A stretch of 5,532 nucleotides of DNA from an uncultured Bacteroidota bacterium. GTDB taxonomy: Bacteria > Bacteroidota > Bacteroidia > NS11-12g > UBA9320. This document shows positions 1 to 5,532 of the stretch, piece by piece. The position numbers were made by a program, and so were the translations under genes. The notes beneath the pieces are model-generated. The model saw nothing but the letters and a program-made list of their open reading frames with translations, had not been told where the DNA came from and did not search any database. How positions within the stretch are numbered: position 1 is the stretch's first letter; every line of letters begins with the position of its first letter. The stretch is from contig CAJXLR010000139.1 in the NCBI GenBank assembly GCA_913056425.1, positions 1 to 5,532 of the forward strand, given 5' to 3'.

Positions 1-206
1 CTTCTACCTTGCAGAAAGAAAGCATCTCACAGATGGCAGCTCGTCTTAAAAAATTCATTCAAAACTTACAAGCCGCTTTAGTGCGTATCGAAAACCGAAC
101 GTATGGCATTTGTCGGGTTACAGGCAACTTAATCTCTAAAGAGCGTTTGAGAGCTGTACCACATACTACTCAAAGTATGGCTGCAAAGGTGAACCAATAC
201 AAGTAA
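1..206 (+). CDS. TraR/DksA-family protein, 3' part only
   Basis: This is the C-terminal part of a TraR/DksA-like (DnaK suppressor) protein; the 5' end lies outside the window and the frame is open from base 3. The visible part has a basic helical stretch and then YGICRVTGNLISKERLRAVP, which matches the C-terminal finger of the Bacteroidota branch of this family. Only one Cys remains of the four zinc ligands of classical DksA; to my knowledge this loss is normal for this branch, so zinc binding is doubtful. Classical DksA enters the secondary channel of RNA polymerase and works with ppGpp; whether this branch does so is not known from the sequence. The gene ends with TAA at 204-206, directly against the lspA reading frame. 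In many Bacteroidota a gene of this type sits between ileS and lspA, so ileS is expected upstream. The TTG at 9-11 is an internal Leu codon, not a start. Confidence 0.85.
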   Translation, partial: STLQKESISQMAARLKKFIQNLQAALVRIENRTYGICRVTGNLISKERLRAVPHTTQSMAAKVNQYK

Positions 207-851
207 TTGGAAACCACCAACGCAAACTTGTATAAACGCAGAATGGTACTCGCCATTTCTGTAGTAGCCCTTGTGCTCCTCGCGGATCAATTACTCAAAT
301 TTTGGGTTAAAACCAGCATGACGGTTGGCACATTAGGGGAAATCAAAGTCATGGGCGATTGGTTTCGACTTCATTTCACTGAGAACCCGGGAATGGCCTT
401 TGGTATGGAATTACCCGGTCAGTGGGGCAAATTGGCCTTAACTAGTTTTCGGATGGTTGCGGTACTAGGGATTGTTTACTACCTGGTTTACCAAGCTAAA
501 AAGTCTGCGAGTGCAAGCACCATGGTCTTACTTGCACTAATTCTAGGCGGTGCTTTAGGAAATATCATAGACAGTGTATTCTACGGTCAGTGGTTCACAG
601 AGAGCATTCCCGGAATGCTGGCGGATTGGAATCCCGGTGATAAAGGCTATGCACCCTACTTCCAGGGGAAAGTTGTAGACATGTTCTATTTCCCATTGTT
701 TAGTGGAACTTACCCAAGTTGGTTACCAGTGGTGGGAGGTAAATCGTTCACTTTCTTCAGTGCTATATTCAATATTGCCGATGCTGCTATCTCGGTAGGA
801 CTGGTTTCACTCCTTCTATTTAAACGGAATTTGTTCCAAGCCTCAGAGTAA
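207..851 (+). CDS. lspA: Lipoprotein signal peptidase (signal peptidase II)
   Basis: LspA is an inner-membrane aspartyl protease that removes the signal peptide of prolipoproteins after diacylglyceryl transfer to the lipobox Cys. Numbering from the TTG at 207, there are four hydrophobic segments (about 14-32, 75-95, 103-121, 181-205). Family motifs are D27-Q28 with K31, TENPGMAFG at 58-66, GGALGNIID at 114-122 and FNIADAAI at 188-195. D122 and D192 align with the two catalytic aspartates. Residues about 127-156 form an extra loop between the GNxxD and VVDM motifs, found in Bacteroidota LspA and absent from the shorter proteobacterial enzymes. At 214 residues it is accordingly longer than the usual 160-170. 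The start is uncertain: TTG 207, TTG 228 and ATG 243 are in frame. ATG 243 would lose the YKRR positive flank before the first helix, so an upstream TTG is plausible. The stop overlaps the next start by one base. Confidence 0.95.
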   Translation: METTNANLYKRRMVLAISVVALVLLADQLLKFWVKTSMTVGTLGEIKVMGDWFRLHFTENPGMAFGMELPGQWGKLALTSFRMVAVLGIVYYLVYQAKKSASASTMVLLALILGGALGNIIDSVFYGQWFTESIPGMLADWNPGDKGYAPYFQGKVVDMFYFPLFSGTYPSWLPVVGGKSFTFFSAIFNIADAAISVGLVSLLLFKRNLFQASE

Positions 852-1276
852 TGCCAACGTGGTTTCGCCTCGTTTCAATTTTATTATTCGGGTTGATGTT
901 CAATACGTCTTCCGGTCAAATTGCCTTTTCTGATTTAAACGTTCCGCAAGCCAAAAACGAAGCTCGTGATAGCAACAAACTGGTGTTTGTGGATGTTATG
1001 GCCGATTGGTGTGCTCCATGCAAACAAATGGAACAAACCACATTTCAAGACTCAAGTTTATCTAACTTGGTCAACACGCATTTTCTCGCTGTTCGGCTCA
1101 ACATAGATAACGACTCTTTAGGCATTCGCAGACACTACACTGTATCTGAGTACCCAACCATTCTGATTATCAATCCGAAGAATCAGGAAGTACTGTTGCG
1201 AATCGTTGGATACAAACCCGCTTCAATTTTGATGGGTGATCTAAGATTTGCACTTGGGCTAGTGAAACAAGACTAG
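851..1276 (+). CDS. Exported thioredoxin-like protein (thioredoxin_7/DsbD-gamma type)
   Basis: A 141-residue thioredoxin-fold protein. Residues 1-22 form a signal peptide (R6, hydrophobic 8-16, probable cleavage near SSGQ) without a lipobox Cys, so it is probably periplasmic and soluble. The active site is WCAPCKQM (53-60) with C54 and C57 as the redox pair. The following TTFQDSSLSNLV pattern (63-74) resembles the thioredoxin_7 and DsbD C-terminal families, and P102 in EYPTI is the expected cis-proline beside the active site. The likely role is disulfide reduction or transfer in the envelope, but the partner is unknown; a chaperone-like role cannot be excluded. The ATG at 851 shares one base with the lspA TAA (TAATG), so translation is probably coupled to lspA and no separate promoter is expected. 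Confidence 0.88.
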   Translation: MPTWFRLVSILLFGLMFNTSSGQIAFSDLNVPQAKNEARDSNKLVFVDVMADWCAPCKQMEQTTFQDSSLSNLVNTHFLAVRLNIDNDSLGIRRHYTVSEYPTILIINPKNQEVLLRIVGYKPASILMGDLRFALGLVKQD

Positions 1277-1285
1277 CTCTGTAGT

Positions 1286-1317
1286 AGACGGACTAGTATC
1301 GCATTAAGATTCCGTCT
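1286..1317. terminator. Inverted repeat between convergent genes, possible terminator
   Basis: AGACGGA (1286-1292) and TCCGTCT (1311-1317) are a perfect 7-bp inverted repeat with an 18-base spacer. A further ATC (1298-1300) and GAT (1308-1310) can pair inside, leaving a 5-base bulge. It lies where the thioredoxin gene and the oppositely oriented small membrane protein gene converge, and its right arm includes the last codons of the latter. No T-run follows at once on either strand (the TTTTT at 1325-1329 starts 7 bases after the right arm), so intrinsic termination is only a possibility. Confidence 0.35.
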
Positions 1318-1459
1318 CGTCGGCTTTTTCGTCCTTCTTCTTATCTGGAAAAAACGTAGGTTTTAGAATGAAGTACGCACCTATAAATATTATTACCGGA
1401 ATTAGTATCTCCGATAATATCAGGAGCGTCTTAAACTCGGATGAAAGCTCACTTCCCAT
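1304..1459 (-). CDS. Small single-pass membrane protein coupled to the AGCS symporter
   Basis: This unlisted frame encodes 51 residues: ATG at 1459-1457, stop TAA at 1306-1304. It begins MGSELSSEFK, has one hydrophobic segment at about 11-32 (core ILIPVIIFIGAYFIL at 18-32, with E17 and P21 within it), and ends in a highly charged Lys/Asp/Glu tail (39-50). The basic residues after the helix (K33, K40-K42) suggest N-outside, C-inside topology. Its ATG shares one base with the symporter stop (TAATG), the same junction as two other gene pairs here, which is the main argument that it is real. It fills most of the otherwise empty gap between the convergent runs. I do not recognise a family. It may be an accessory or regulatory peptide of the transporter, but this rests on position and topology only. 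A chance open frame remains possible. Confidence 0.68.
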   Translation of the reverse strand: MGSELSSEFKTLLILSEILIPVIIFIGAYFILKPTFFPDKKKDEKADETES

Positions 1460-3090
1460 TAGTTTATTTTTTCTTTGATAGCGTCAAGATATCGTTTTAA
1501 CTCTTCGCGCACTTTCGGAAACAATAATAAAAGACCTACCATGTTCGGGAAAACTAACGCTAAGATCATCGCATCAGAGAATTTAACCACTGCGTCTAGA
1601 GTGGTTGAAGCACCAATTACAACGAAAAGCAAGAAAATCACTTTATATACCAAGTCAGCTGTCTTTCCGCGACCAAACAAGTACTTCCAGCTTTGCAATC
1701 CGTAGTACGACCATGAAATCATCGTTGAGAAAGCAAACAGAATTATTGCAATGGTCAACACAATAGAAAAACCCGGAATCACTTTTTCAAATGCCATCGA
1801 AGTTAAATCGACACCACCAACAGATTCTCCGGTTGCGCTTAATACAACATTTCCACCTCCTACTTCACCGTACGTAAATGCCCCATCCATATTAAAGAAG
1901 ATGATAACCAACGCTGTCATGGTACAAATCAAAACCGTATCGATGAACGGCTCTAACAGTGCAACAACGCCCTCACTTGCAGGGTACTTTGTCCGAACAG
2001 CTGAGTGGGCAATGGCAGCTGATCCGGCTCCTGCCTCGTTACTGAATGCAGCACGTTGAAATCCTATAATCAAAACTCCTACCATACCGCCTATTCCGGC
2101 CATTGGAGTAAACGCTCCGGAAATGATTTGTCCAAATGCTGTCCCTATGTTCGAGAAGTTCGCAAATATGATTATCAACGACGCCACCACATATATACCG
2201 GCCATAAACGGCACAATCTTCTCTGTAATGCTAGCAATACGTTTGATACCACCAATAATTACAATTCCAACTAGTATAGCTAAAATTGAACCGATGATTA
2301 CTCCTGTTGAGCCACCGGTTAAGTTGAACAGCGTTGCGATTTGCATAGTCGCCTGGTTACTTTGGAAGGCATTTCCACCTCCAAATGATGCTCCTACACA
2401 TAGAATTGCGAATAACACTCCCAACACTTTCCCTAAACCGGGCATACCTGTAGACGCTAGACCTTTTCGCAAATAATACATTGGACCACCGTACACCGTT
2501 CCATCTTCACCCACGTCGCGATATTTAACACCAAGTGTACATTCGACAAACTTGGTTGACATACCAATTAATCCGCAGACAATCATCCAAAACGTGGCAC
2601 CCGGACCTCCCATTGCAATCGCGACGGCTACACCGGCAATATTTCCAAGTCCTACAGTTCCTGAAACTGCAGTCGCAAGAGCTTGAAAGTGACTCACCTC
2701 TCCTTCTTGACTCTCGTCTTTAATCGTATCTAATACGTCACCTTCTTCAACGCGTAATTCCGTCTTCTCTACTCCATGTTGGTCCAATTCGTCGTACTTA
2801 CCGCGTACCGTGTTTATAGCCAGCGGGAACCGACGAATGTTGATGAAAGAGAACCGAAGCGTGAAGAACAGGGCACCTACTACCAAAAGGATTACGACGA
2901 TTGGGATTTGATAGTCTTCTGTGAATGTAATTGGGTAAAGAACTATACTTTCCCAGGTATCTGCGATTGGCTCAAACCATTTGTTAATGCGCTCATCCAA
3001 GCCCATCTCTTCTGCAGACTCTGCACTTTCTTGAGCAAACACCCCAATACTTGAAATTAGAAATAAACAAAACCCAATAATTCGTTTCAT
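1459..3090 (-). CDS. Sodium:alanine/glycine symporter, AGCS family
   Basis: A 543-residue inner-membrane carrier of the alanine-or-glycine:cation symporter family, which couples uptake of small neutral amino acids to Na+ (sometimes H+). Family signatures are SGTVGLGNIAGVAVAIAMGG (143-162), GGPMYYLRKG (201-210), and FSNEAGAGSAAIAHSA (349-364), regions that in this family line the substrate and ion site. About ten or eleven hydrophobic helices are visible between 62 and 525. Two additions stand out: an N-terminal signal-peptide-like segment (1-20, ending VFAQ) followed by an acidic linker, and a charged loop (about 98-133) between the first helix and the GLGNIAG region. The likely start ATG at 3090 has AAGGA just 3 bases upstream. 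It lies 52 bases after the peptidase gene, with no clear promoter, and its stop overlaps the start of a small membrane protein gene. The exact substrate (Ala, Gly or other) cannot be told from sequence. Confidence 0.95.
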   Translation of the reverse strand: MKRIIGFCLFLISSIGVFAQESAESAEEMGLDERINKWFEPIADTWESIVLYPITFTEDYQIPIVVILLVVGALFFTLRFSFINIRRFPLAINTVRGKYDELDQHGVEKTELRVEEGDVLDTIKDESQEGEVSHFQALATAVSGTVGLGNIAGVAVAIAMGGPGATFWMIVCGLIGMSTKFVECTLGVKYRDVGEDGTVYGGPMYYLRKGLASTGMPGLGKVLGVLFAILCVGASFGGGNAFQSNQATMQIATLFNLTGGSTGVIIGSILAILVGIVIIGGIKRIASITEKIVPFMAGIYVVASLIIIFANFSNIGTAFGQIISGAFTPMAGIGGMVGVLIIGFQRAAFSNEAGAGSAAIAHSAVRTKYPASEGVVALLEPFIDTVLICTMTALVIIFFNMDGAFTYGEVGGGNVVLSATGESVGGVDLTSMAFEKVIPGFSIVLTIAIILFAFSTMISWSYYGLQSWKYLFGRGKTADLVYKVIFLLFVVIGASTTLDAVVKFSDAMILALVFPNMVGLLLLFPKVREELKRYLDAIKEKIN

Positions 3091-3142
3091 AATCCTTTTT
3101 GTTGATGTGCAATATGCCCAAAAGGCTATGATTATGCAAGTT

Positions 3143-3823
3143 TTAAAGTAACCGACGGATACCTGCGAGTTTGTGTGTAACCTTACCCGATTCTGAGTGT
3201 TCGATTCCTTGTTCGGTTAAACGATCTACTCGCACAGAACCGGAAGCGTGAATGATGTCACCTCTGCCACCATAAATGCCAACATGGTGGATTTTTCCTT
3301 CTGCGTTTTCGAAGAACACCAAATCACCGTATTCCGCTGAGTCCAATGGCACTTCTTCACCTCTCATGTATTGTTGGGACGCATCACGCGGAAGCTTGAT
3401 GTTGTGTGCTTTGTGTACCACTTGCACAAATCCTGAGCAATCAATTCCCATAAATGTTCTACCACCCCATAGGTATGGACTTCCGTAGAATAACGATGCT
3501 GTATCCAGCAAACGGTTTTGACTGGGTTGCACGCTTAGTGCATTTGGTAACTCGCCACCAAGAGGCACTTGAATACCTTGATAGTTGTGTATAAGTTCAG
3601 AAGATTGAACTACACCTTGTTCGAACTCAACGTTATGAAACTGATTTGAACTAATGTAACCGGGATACGAATCGTATTCCGTCACGATTTTGGTCCACTC
3701 CTCCCCTGCTTCAACGACTTCGTATCGCTCACCAAAAAGCAGTTGAGTTACGATTTCAGACTGACTTTTAGGCTCAGATCGAACTGGAATTACAGAGAGA
3801 AAGCACTGACCGCGTTTGGTCAT
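3143..3823 (-). CDS. NlpC/P60 cysteine peptidase with N-terminal SH3 domains
   Basis: A 226-residue C40-family peptidase. Residues about 5-60 form a bacterial SH3-like domain (VIPVRSEPKSQSEIVTQLLF at 11-30, then W43 and the PGYIS strand at 54-58), and 61-105 may hold a second, weaker one. The NlpC/P60 domain covers about 106-226, with catalytic C129 in GIDCSGFVQ, H180 in HHVGIYGG and H192 in IIHASGS. There is no signal peptide, so it should be cytoplasmic. This architecture resembles YkfC-type gamma-D-glutamyl-L-diamino acid endopeptidases, which degrade murein peptides during cell-wall recycling; that activity is inferred. The ATG shares one base with the ferredoxin stop (TAATG), so the two are likely co-translated from the promoter ahead of the ferredoxin. 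The next gene, 52 bases on, is an amino acid symporter. Confidence 0.92.
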   Translation of the reverse strand: MTKRGQCFLSVIPVRSEPKSQSEIVTQLLFGERYEVVEAGEEWTKIVTEYDSYPGYISSNQFHNVEFEQGVVQSSELIHNYQGIQVPLGGELPNALSVQPSQNRLLDTASLFYGSPYLWGGRTFMGIDCSGFVQVVHKAHNIKLPRDASQQYMRGEEVPLDSAEYGDLVFFENAEGKIHHVGIYGGRGDIIHASGSVRVDRLTEQGIEHSESGKVTHKLAGIRRLL

Positions 3824-4170
3824 TACAGATGGAGTCTTTCTTTCCGAGCCAAGAGTTCTTCCTCGGTTTCCTCTCTATCCGGATCCGGAACACAACAATC
3901 TACCGGGCATACTGCAGCACATTGTGGCTCCTCGTGGAATCCTTGACATTCGGTACACTTGTCCGGAACGATGTAATATACTTCGTCTGAAATTGGTTTG
4001 TGTTGCTCGTCTGCAGTGGTTTCAACACCACCTTCGAGCGTATATAATCCGGTTACACCGGTTCCGTCTGAAATTGCCCAGTCGGCACCAGCTTCGTAAA
4101 TCGCATTATTTGGACACTCCGGCTCGCACGCGCCGCAGTTGATACATTCGTCTGTAATTATAATCGCCAT
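3823..4170 (-). CDS. 2[4Fe-4S] dicluster ferredoxin
   Basis: A 115-residue soluble, cytoplasmic electron carrier of the bacterial dicluster ferredoxin type. The first cluster motif is C9-x2-C12-x2-C15-x3-C19-P, the second C72-x2-C75-x8-C84-x3-C88-P. The 8-residue spacing inside the second motif and the extended C-terminal tail (about 94-115, rich in Glu/Arg) resemble the Allochromatium-type ferredoxins, known for low and unequal cluster potentials. In cross-coordination C9, C12, C15 and C88 would bind one cluster, and C72, C75, C84 and C19 the other. C92 and C93 are extra cysteines just after the second motif. Residues 28-64 are a longer inter-cluster insert than in short clostridial ferredoxins. 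The start ATG at 4170 follows a Bacteroidota-type -7 box by about 20 bases. The redox partner is not visible here. Confidence 0.95.
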   Translation of the reverse strand: MAIIITDECINCGACEPECPNNAIYEAGADWAISDGTGVTGLYTLEGGVETTADEQHKPISDEVYYIVPDKCTECQGFHEEPQCAAVCPVDCCVPDPDREETEEELLARKERLHL

Positions 4171-4179
4171 GATCGATCA
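4170..4179. promoter_or_regulatory. 10-bp perfect palindrome at the ferredoxin start
   Basis: TGATCGATCA is self-complementary over 10 bases and includes the first base of the ferredoxin start codon. It lies between the predicted transcription start and the coding region, where a repressor could act. It also contains two GATC sites. A role as operator is only inferred; a palindrome this short can occur by chance. Confidence 0.25.
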
Positions 4180-4190
4180 ATTTTCGGGTA

Positions 4191-4198
4191 CAAAAATA
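4191..4198 (-). promoter_or_regulatory. Probable Bacteroidota -7 promoter box for the ferredoxin operon
   Basis: On the minus strand the bases read TATTTTTG, an exact match to TAnnTTTG, the -7 element used by the primary sigma factor of Bacteroidota. Transcription would begin a few bases downstream, near 4184-4187, giving a leader of about 15 bases before the ferredoxin ATG. No good -33 TTTG is found at the usual 19-21-base spacing; the nearest TTG is 28 bases away. The element would drive ferredoxin and the coupled peptidase, and perhaps the symporter. Confidence 0.6.
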
Positions 4199-4211
4199 CA
4201 GTGGATTTCAG

Positions 4212-4229
4212 TTATCAGACTCCTGACAA
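4212..4229 (-). terminator. Short stem-loop at the end of the cytochrome gene
   Basis: In the minus-strand transcript, UUGUCAG and CUGAUAA can form a 7-bp stem with one G-U pair and a 4-base loop (GAGU). The UGA stop of the cytochrome gene lies inside the right arm. The nearest T-run (4192-4196) begins about 16 bases further on and belongs to the promoter box, so this is not a classical intrinsic terminator. It may still protect the 3' end or attenuate read-through into the ferredoxin gene. Confidence 0.28.
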
Positions 4230-5532
4230 TTGTGTATAACGTTGCTGAGCAATCTCATGCATCGGATCTAGGTCAAGTAGATACTTCAGCCACTGCTTTT
4301 CTTTCTCTTGATTCGTCGTCACCGAATACAACAACACTAAGTTCTCAACTGTTTTTATGTCATCCGGATTTAGCGCTATTGCTTTGCGTAAATAAAGTGA
4401 TGCCTTGCCATAACTTCCGTTAAGGGTATACAAATATCCGAGGTTGTTAAGTGTAGGATTGTATTCATTGAATCCAGCATAGGATTTAAGGAGAACCTCT
4501 TCAGCTTTTTCAAACTGTTTCAGTTTTGTGTACACCGAGCCAAGTTCACTGAGAAACTTAAAATTGAGGTGATCTCTCAAGACGGCAAGCTCCAACCAAT
4601 TGGCTGCTTCTTTATCGTTTCCGGTCGAGGAAAAAGCCTTTGCAATGCGGTAGCATGTCATGGCATCCGCTGATGTTAGCGTTGGACTTACATGGCTAAT
4701 TAATTCCTTCCAATCTTGTGTTTGGTATGCATAATGAATCTCCAAGCTGGGTGATGAATAGCTGTTCAACAATTCACGGGCTTTGTGGCGATAAACCGGT
4801 TTAGGGTCGAACTTTTCATAGTAGGTTAAATACGCTCTAATCTGTGTCTCTACAGATGGATTTTTGTTATTTACACTGTATAACCCAACGGGGTCAGCCT
4901 GATGATTCACGGCCGAATAGGTTGAATCGTATATTCCAATCTTGTGTTCATGCACGCTCACATGTGGGATATCTTCCGTTGAGCTGGAAGGCATGTGACA
5001 TGTGACGCAATCGTCTTGTTTTTGATTACGCCGAACCATTGTTTCGGTACATGTCTCGGTTGAATGGCAATCCATACATGTTTTATTGAATACAGCATGA
5101 TTGGTTGCTTGAACACTTACATGAGGGTTGTGACACGATATACATGTATAGCCACCTCCTTTTGTAAAGCACAAACTGGATTGGAATCGGTCTGAATGGT
5201 TCGCCATGTTAAACTGGCCATCGTTGCCCTCATACTCCGGAAGGAATATTTCAAATACGTCACTCAGCACCATTCCGGGTTTAAAATCCGCAAACGTCTT
5301 ACCCGATTTTAATACATTGTTGCCTTGTAAGTGGCATCGCTGGCAAACATCAATCTGGCGCTCCCAAGTTAAATCCGACGGATTTACGATGGTGTAGTCA
5401 ATTGATCCGTCCATCGGATAATTCCCGCTTTTGCGATAGTTCACATGAATGCTTCCGGGACCGTGACAACGCTCACAATCAATCCCATGTGGAATATACT
5501 TAAACGCATTACTGCTGTTGTCCACCATCTGT
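4215..5532 (-). CDS. Multiheme cytochrome c with C-terminal TPR repeats, 5' end missing
   Basis: The frame is open to the right window edge, so the N-terminus (probably with signal peptide and further heme sites) is outside; numbering is from the first in-window Met (5528). Five CxxCH heme-binding motifs are visible: CERCH 18-22, CQRCH 62-66, CISCH 129-133, CMDCH 151-155 and CVTCH 174-178. The contexts CERCHGPGSIH, CHNPH and CHMP, with DIPHVSVHEH (186-195), fit the cytochrome c554-like multiheme family; H189, H193 and H195 are candidate distal ligands. From about 285 the protein changes to TPR-like helix pairs (about 287-320, 324-357, 358-391, 392-425), the third being the most canonical (NNLGYLY, ending in ALNPDD). 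Heme attachment requires export, so it should act in the periplasm or at the outer surface, with the TPR part perhaps docking a partner. Its reaction is unknown. The stop is TGA, 44 bases before the ferredoxin gene. Confidence 0.9.
   Translation of the reverse strand, partial: QMVDNSSNAFKYIPHGIDCERCHGPGSIHVNYRKSGNYPMDGSIDYTIVNPSDLTWERQIDVCQRCHLQGNNVLKSGKTFADFKPGMVLSDVFEIFLPEYEGNDGQFNMANHSDRFQSSLCFTKGGGYTCISCHNPHVSVQATNHAVFNKTCMDCHSTETCTETMVRRNQKQDDCVTCHMPSSSTEDIPHVSVHEHKIGIYDSTYSAVNHQADPVGLYSVNNKNPSVETQIRAYLTYYEKFDPKPVYRHKARELLNSYSSPSLEIHYAYQTQDWKELISHVSPTLTSADAMTCYRIAKAFSSTGNDKEAANWLELAVLRDHLNFKFLSELGSVYTKLKQFEKAEEVLLKSYAGFNEYNPTLNNLGYLYTLNGSYGKASLYLRKAIALNPDDIKTVENLVLLYSVTTNQEKEKQWLKYLLDLDPMHEIAQQRYTQLSGV

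Noticed and set aside
9..11. TTG as start of the first gene
   Set aside because: The frame is open to the left edge and the protein family is longer at its N-terminus, so this is an internal Leu codon of a truncated gene.
1475..3054. Plus-strand open frames lying opposite the symporter gene
   Set aside because: They show no signal peptide, domain or family motif, and the minus strand carries an unmistakable AGCS carrier throughout; they are antisense shadows.
3120..3129. Possible -7 promoter box for the symporter (minus strand TAGCCTTTTG)
   Set aside because: The spacing between TA and TTTG is four bases instead of two and no -33 element is seen, so I do not call a promoter.
3109..3136. Imperfect inverted repeat between the peptidase and symporter genes (TGCA ends, GCC/GGC core)
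   Set aside because: Only a 3-4-bp core pairs well and the outer arms are misaligned, with no T-run; too weak to call a terminator or operator.
3276..4423. Plus-strand open frames opposite the peptidase, ferredoxin and cytochrome genes
   Set aside because: Composition is irregular, no motif is seen, and each lies over a well-supported minus-strand gene, including the 108-codon frame opposite the ferredoxin.
5206..5397. 63-codon plus-strand open frame opposite the cytochrome
   Set aside because: It covers a heme-motif region on the other strand and encodes nothing recognisable.
1..5532. CRISPR array, tRNA, rRNA, insertion sequence or direct repeats
   Set aside because: No regularly spaced repeats, cloverleaf, transposase motifs or terminal inverted repeats were seen; coding density is high and gaps are short.

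Overview
The window comes from a member of the Bacteroidota, most likely of the Flavobacteriia/Cryomorphaceae-Schleiferiaceae kind. The grounds are the TraR/DksA-like protein with a degenerate zinc finger followed by lspA, the long extra loop in LspA typical of that phylum, a cytoplasmic SH3-NlpC/P60 peptidase, a dicluster ferredoxin with a Bacteroidota-like tail, and a TATTTTTG box that fits the Bacteroidota -7 promoter consensus (TAnnTTTG). The taxonomic call is inferred from gene families; no rRNA is present.

Layout. On the plus strand (1-1276) a tightly packed run holds the 3' end of a TraR/DksA-family gene, lspA (lipoprotein signal peptidase) and a secreted thioredoxin-like protein. On the minus strand, read from right to left, lie a multiheme cytochrome c with C-terminal TPR repeats (5' end cut by the window edge), a 2[4Fe-4S] ferredoxin with its own probable promoter, an NlpC/P60 peptidase, a sodium:alanine/glycine symporter (AGCS family), and a 51-codon single-pass membrane protein directly coupled to the symporter. 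The two gene runs converge at about 1277-1303, where an inverted repeat may act as a terminator.

How the genes fit together. lspA and the thioredoxin both act at the cell envelope (lipoprotein maturation, thiol-disulfide chemistry). The ferredoxin-peptidase pair is translationally coupled but has no obvious shared pathway. The peptidase looks cytoplasmic and could trim recycled murein peptides, which would release amino acids; the adjacent symporter imports alanine or glycine. A link between the two is only a suggestion. The cytochrome is an exported redox protein of unknown partner.

The window is mostly ordinary core genome. Its less ordinary points are the unannotated small membrane protein behind the symporter, three one-base TAATG stop/start overlaps, the in-frame abutment of the traR-like and lspA reading frames, and the heme-TPR fusion protein. 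I see no mobile element, CRISPR array, tRNA or rRNA, and no convincing previously undescribed system.
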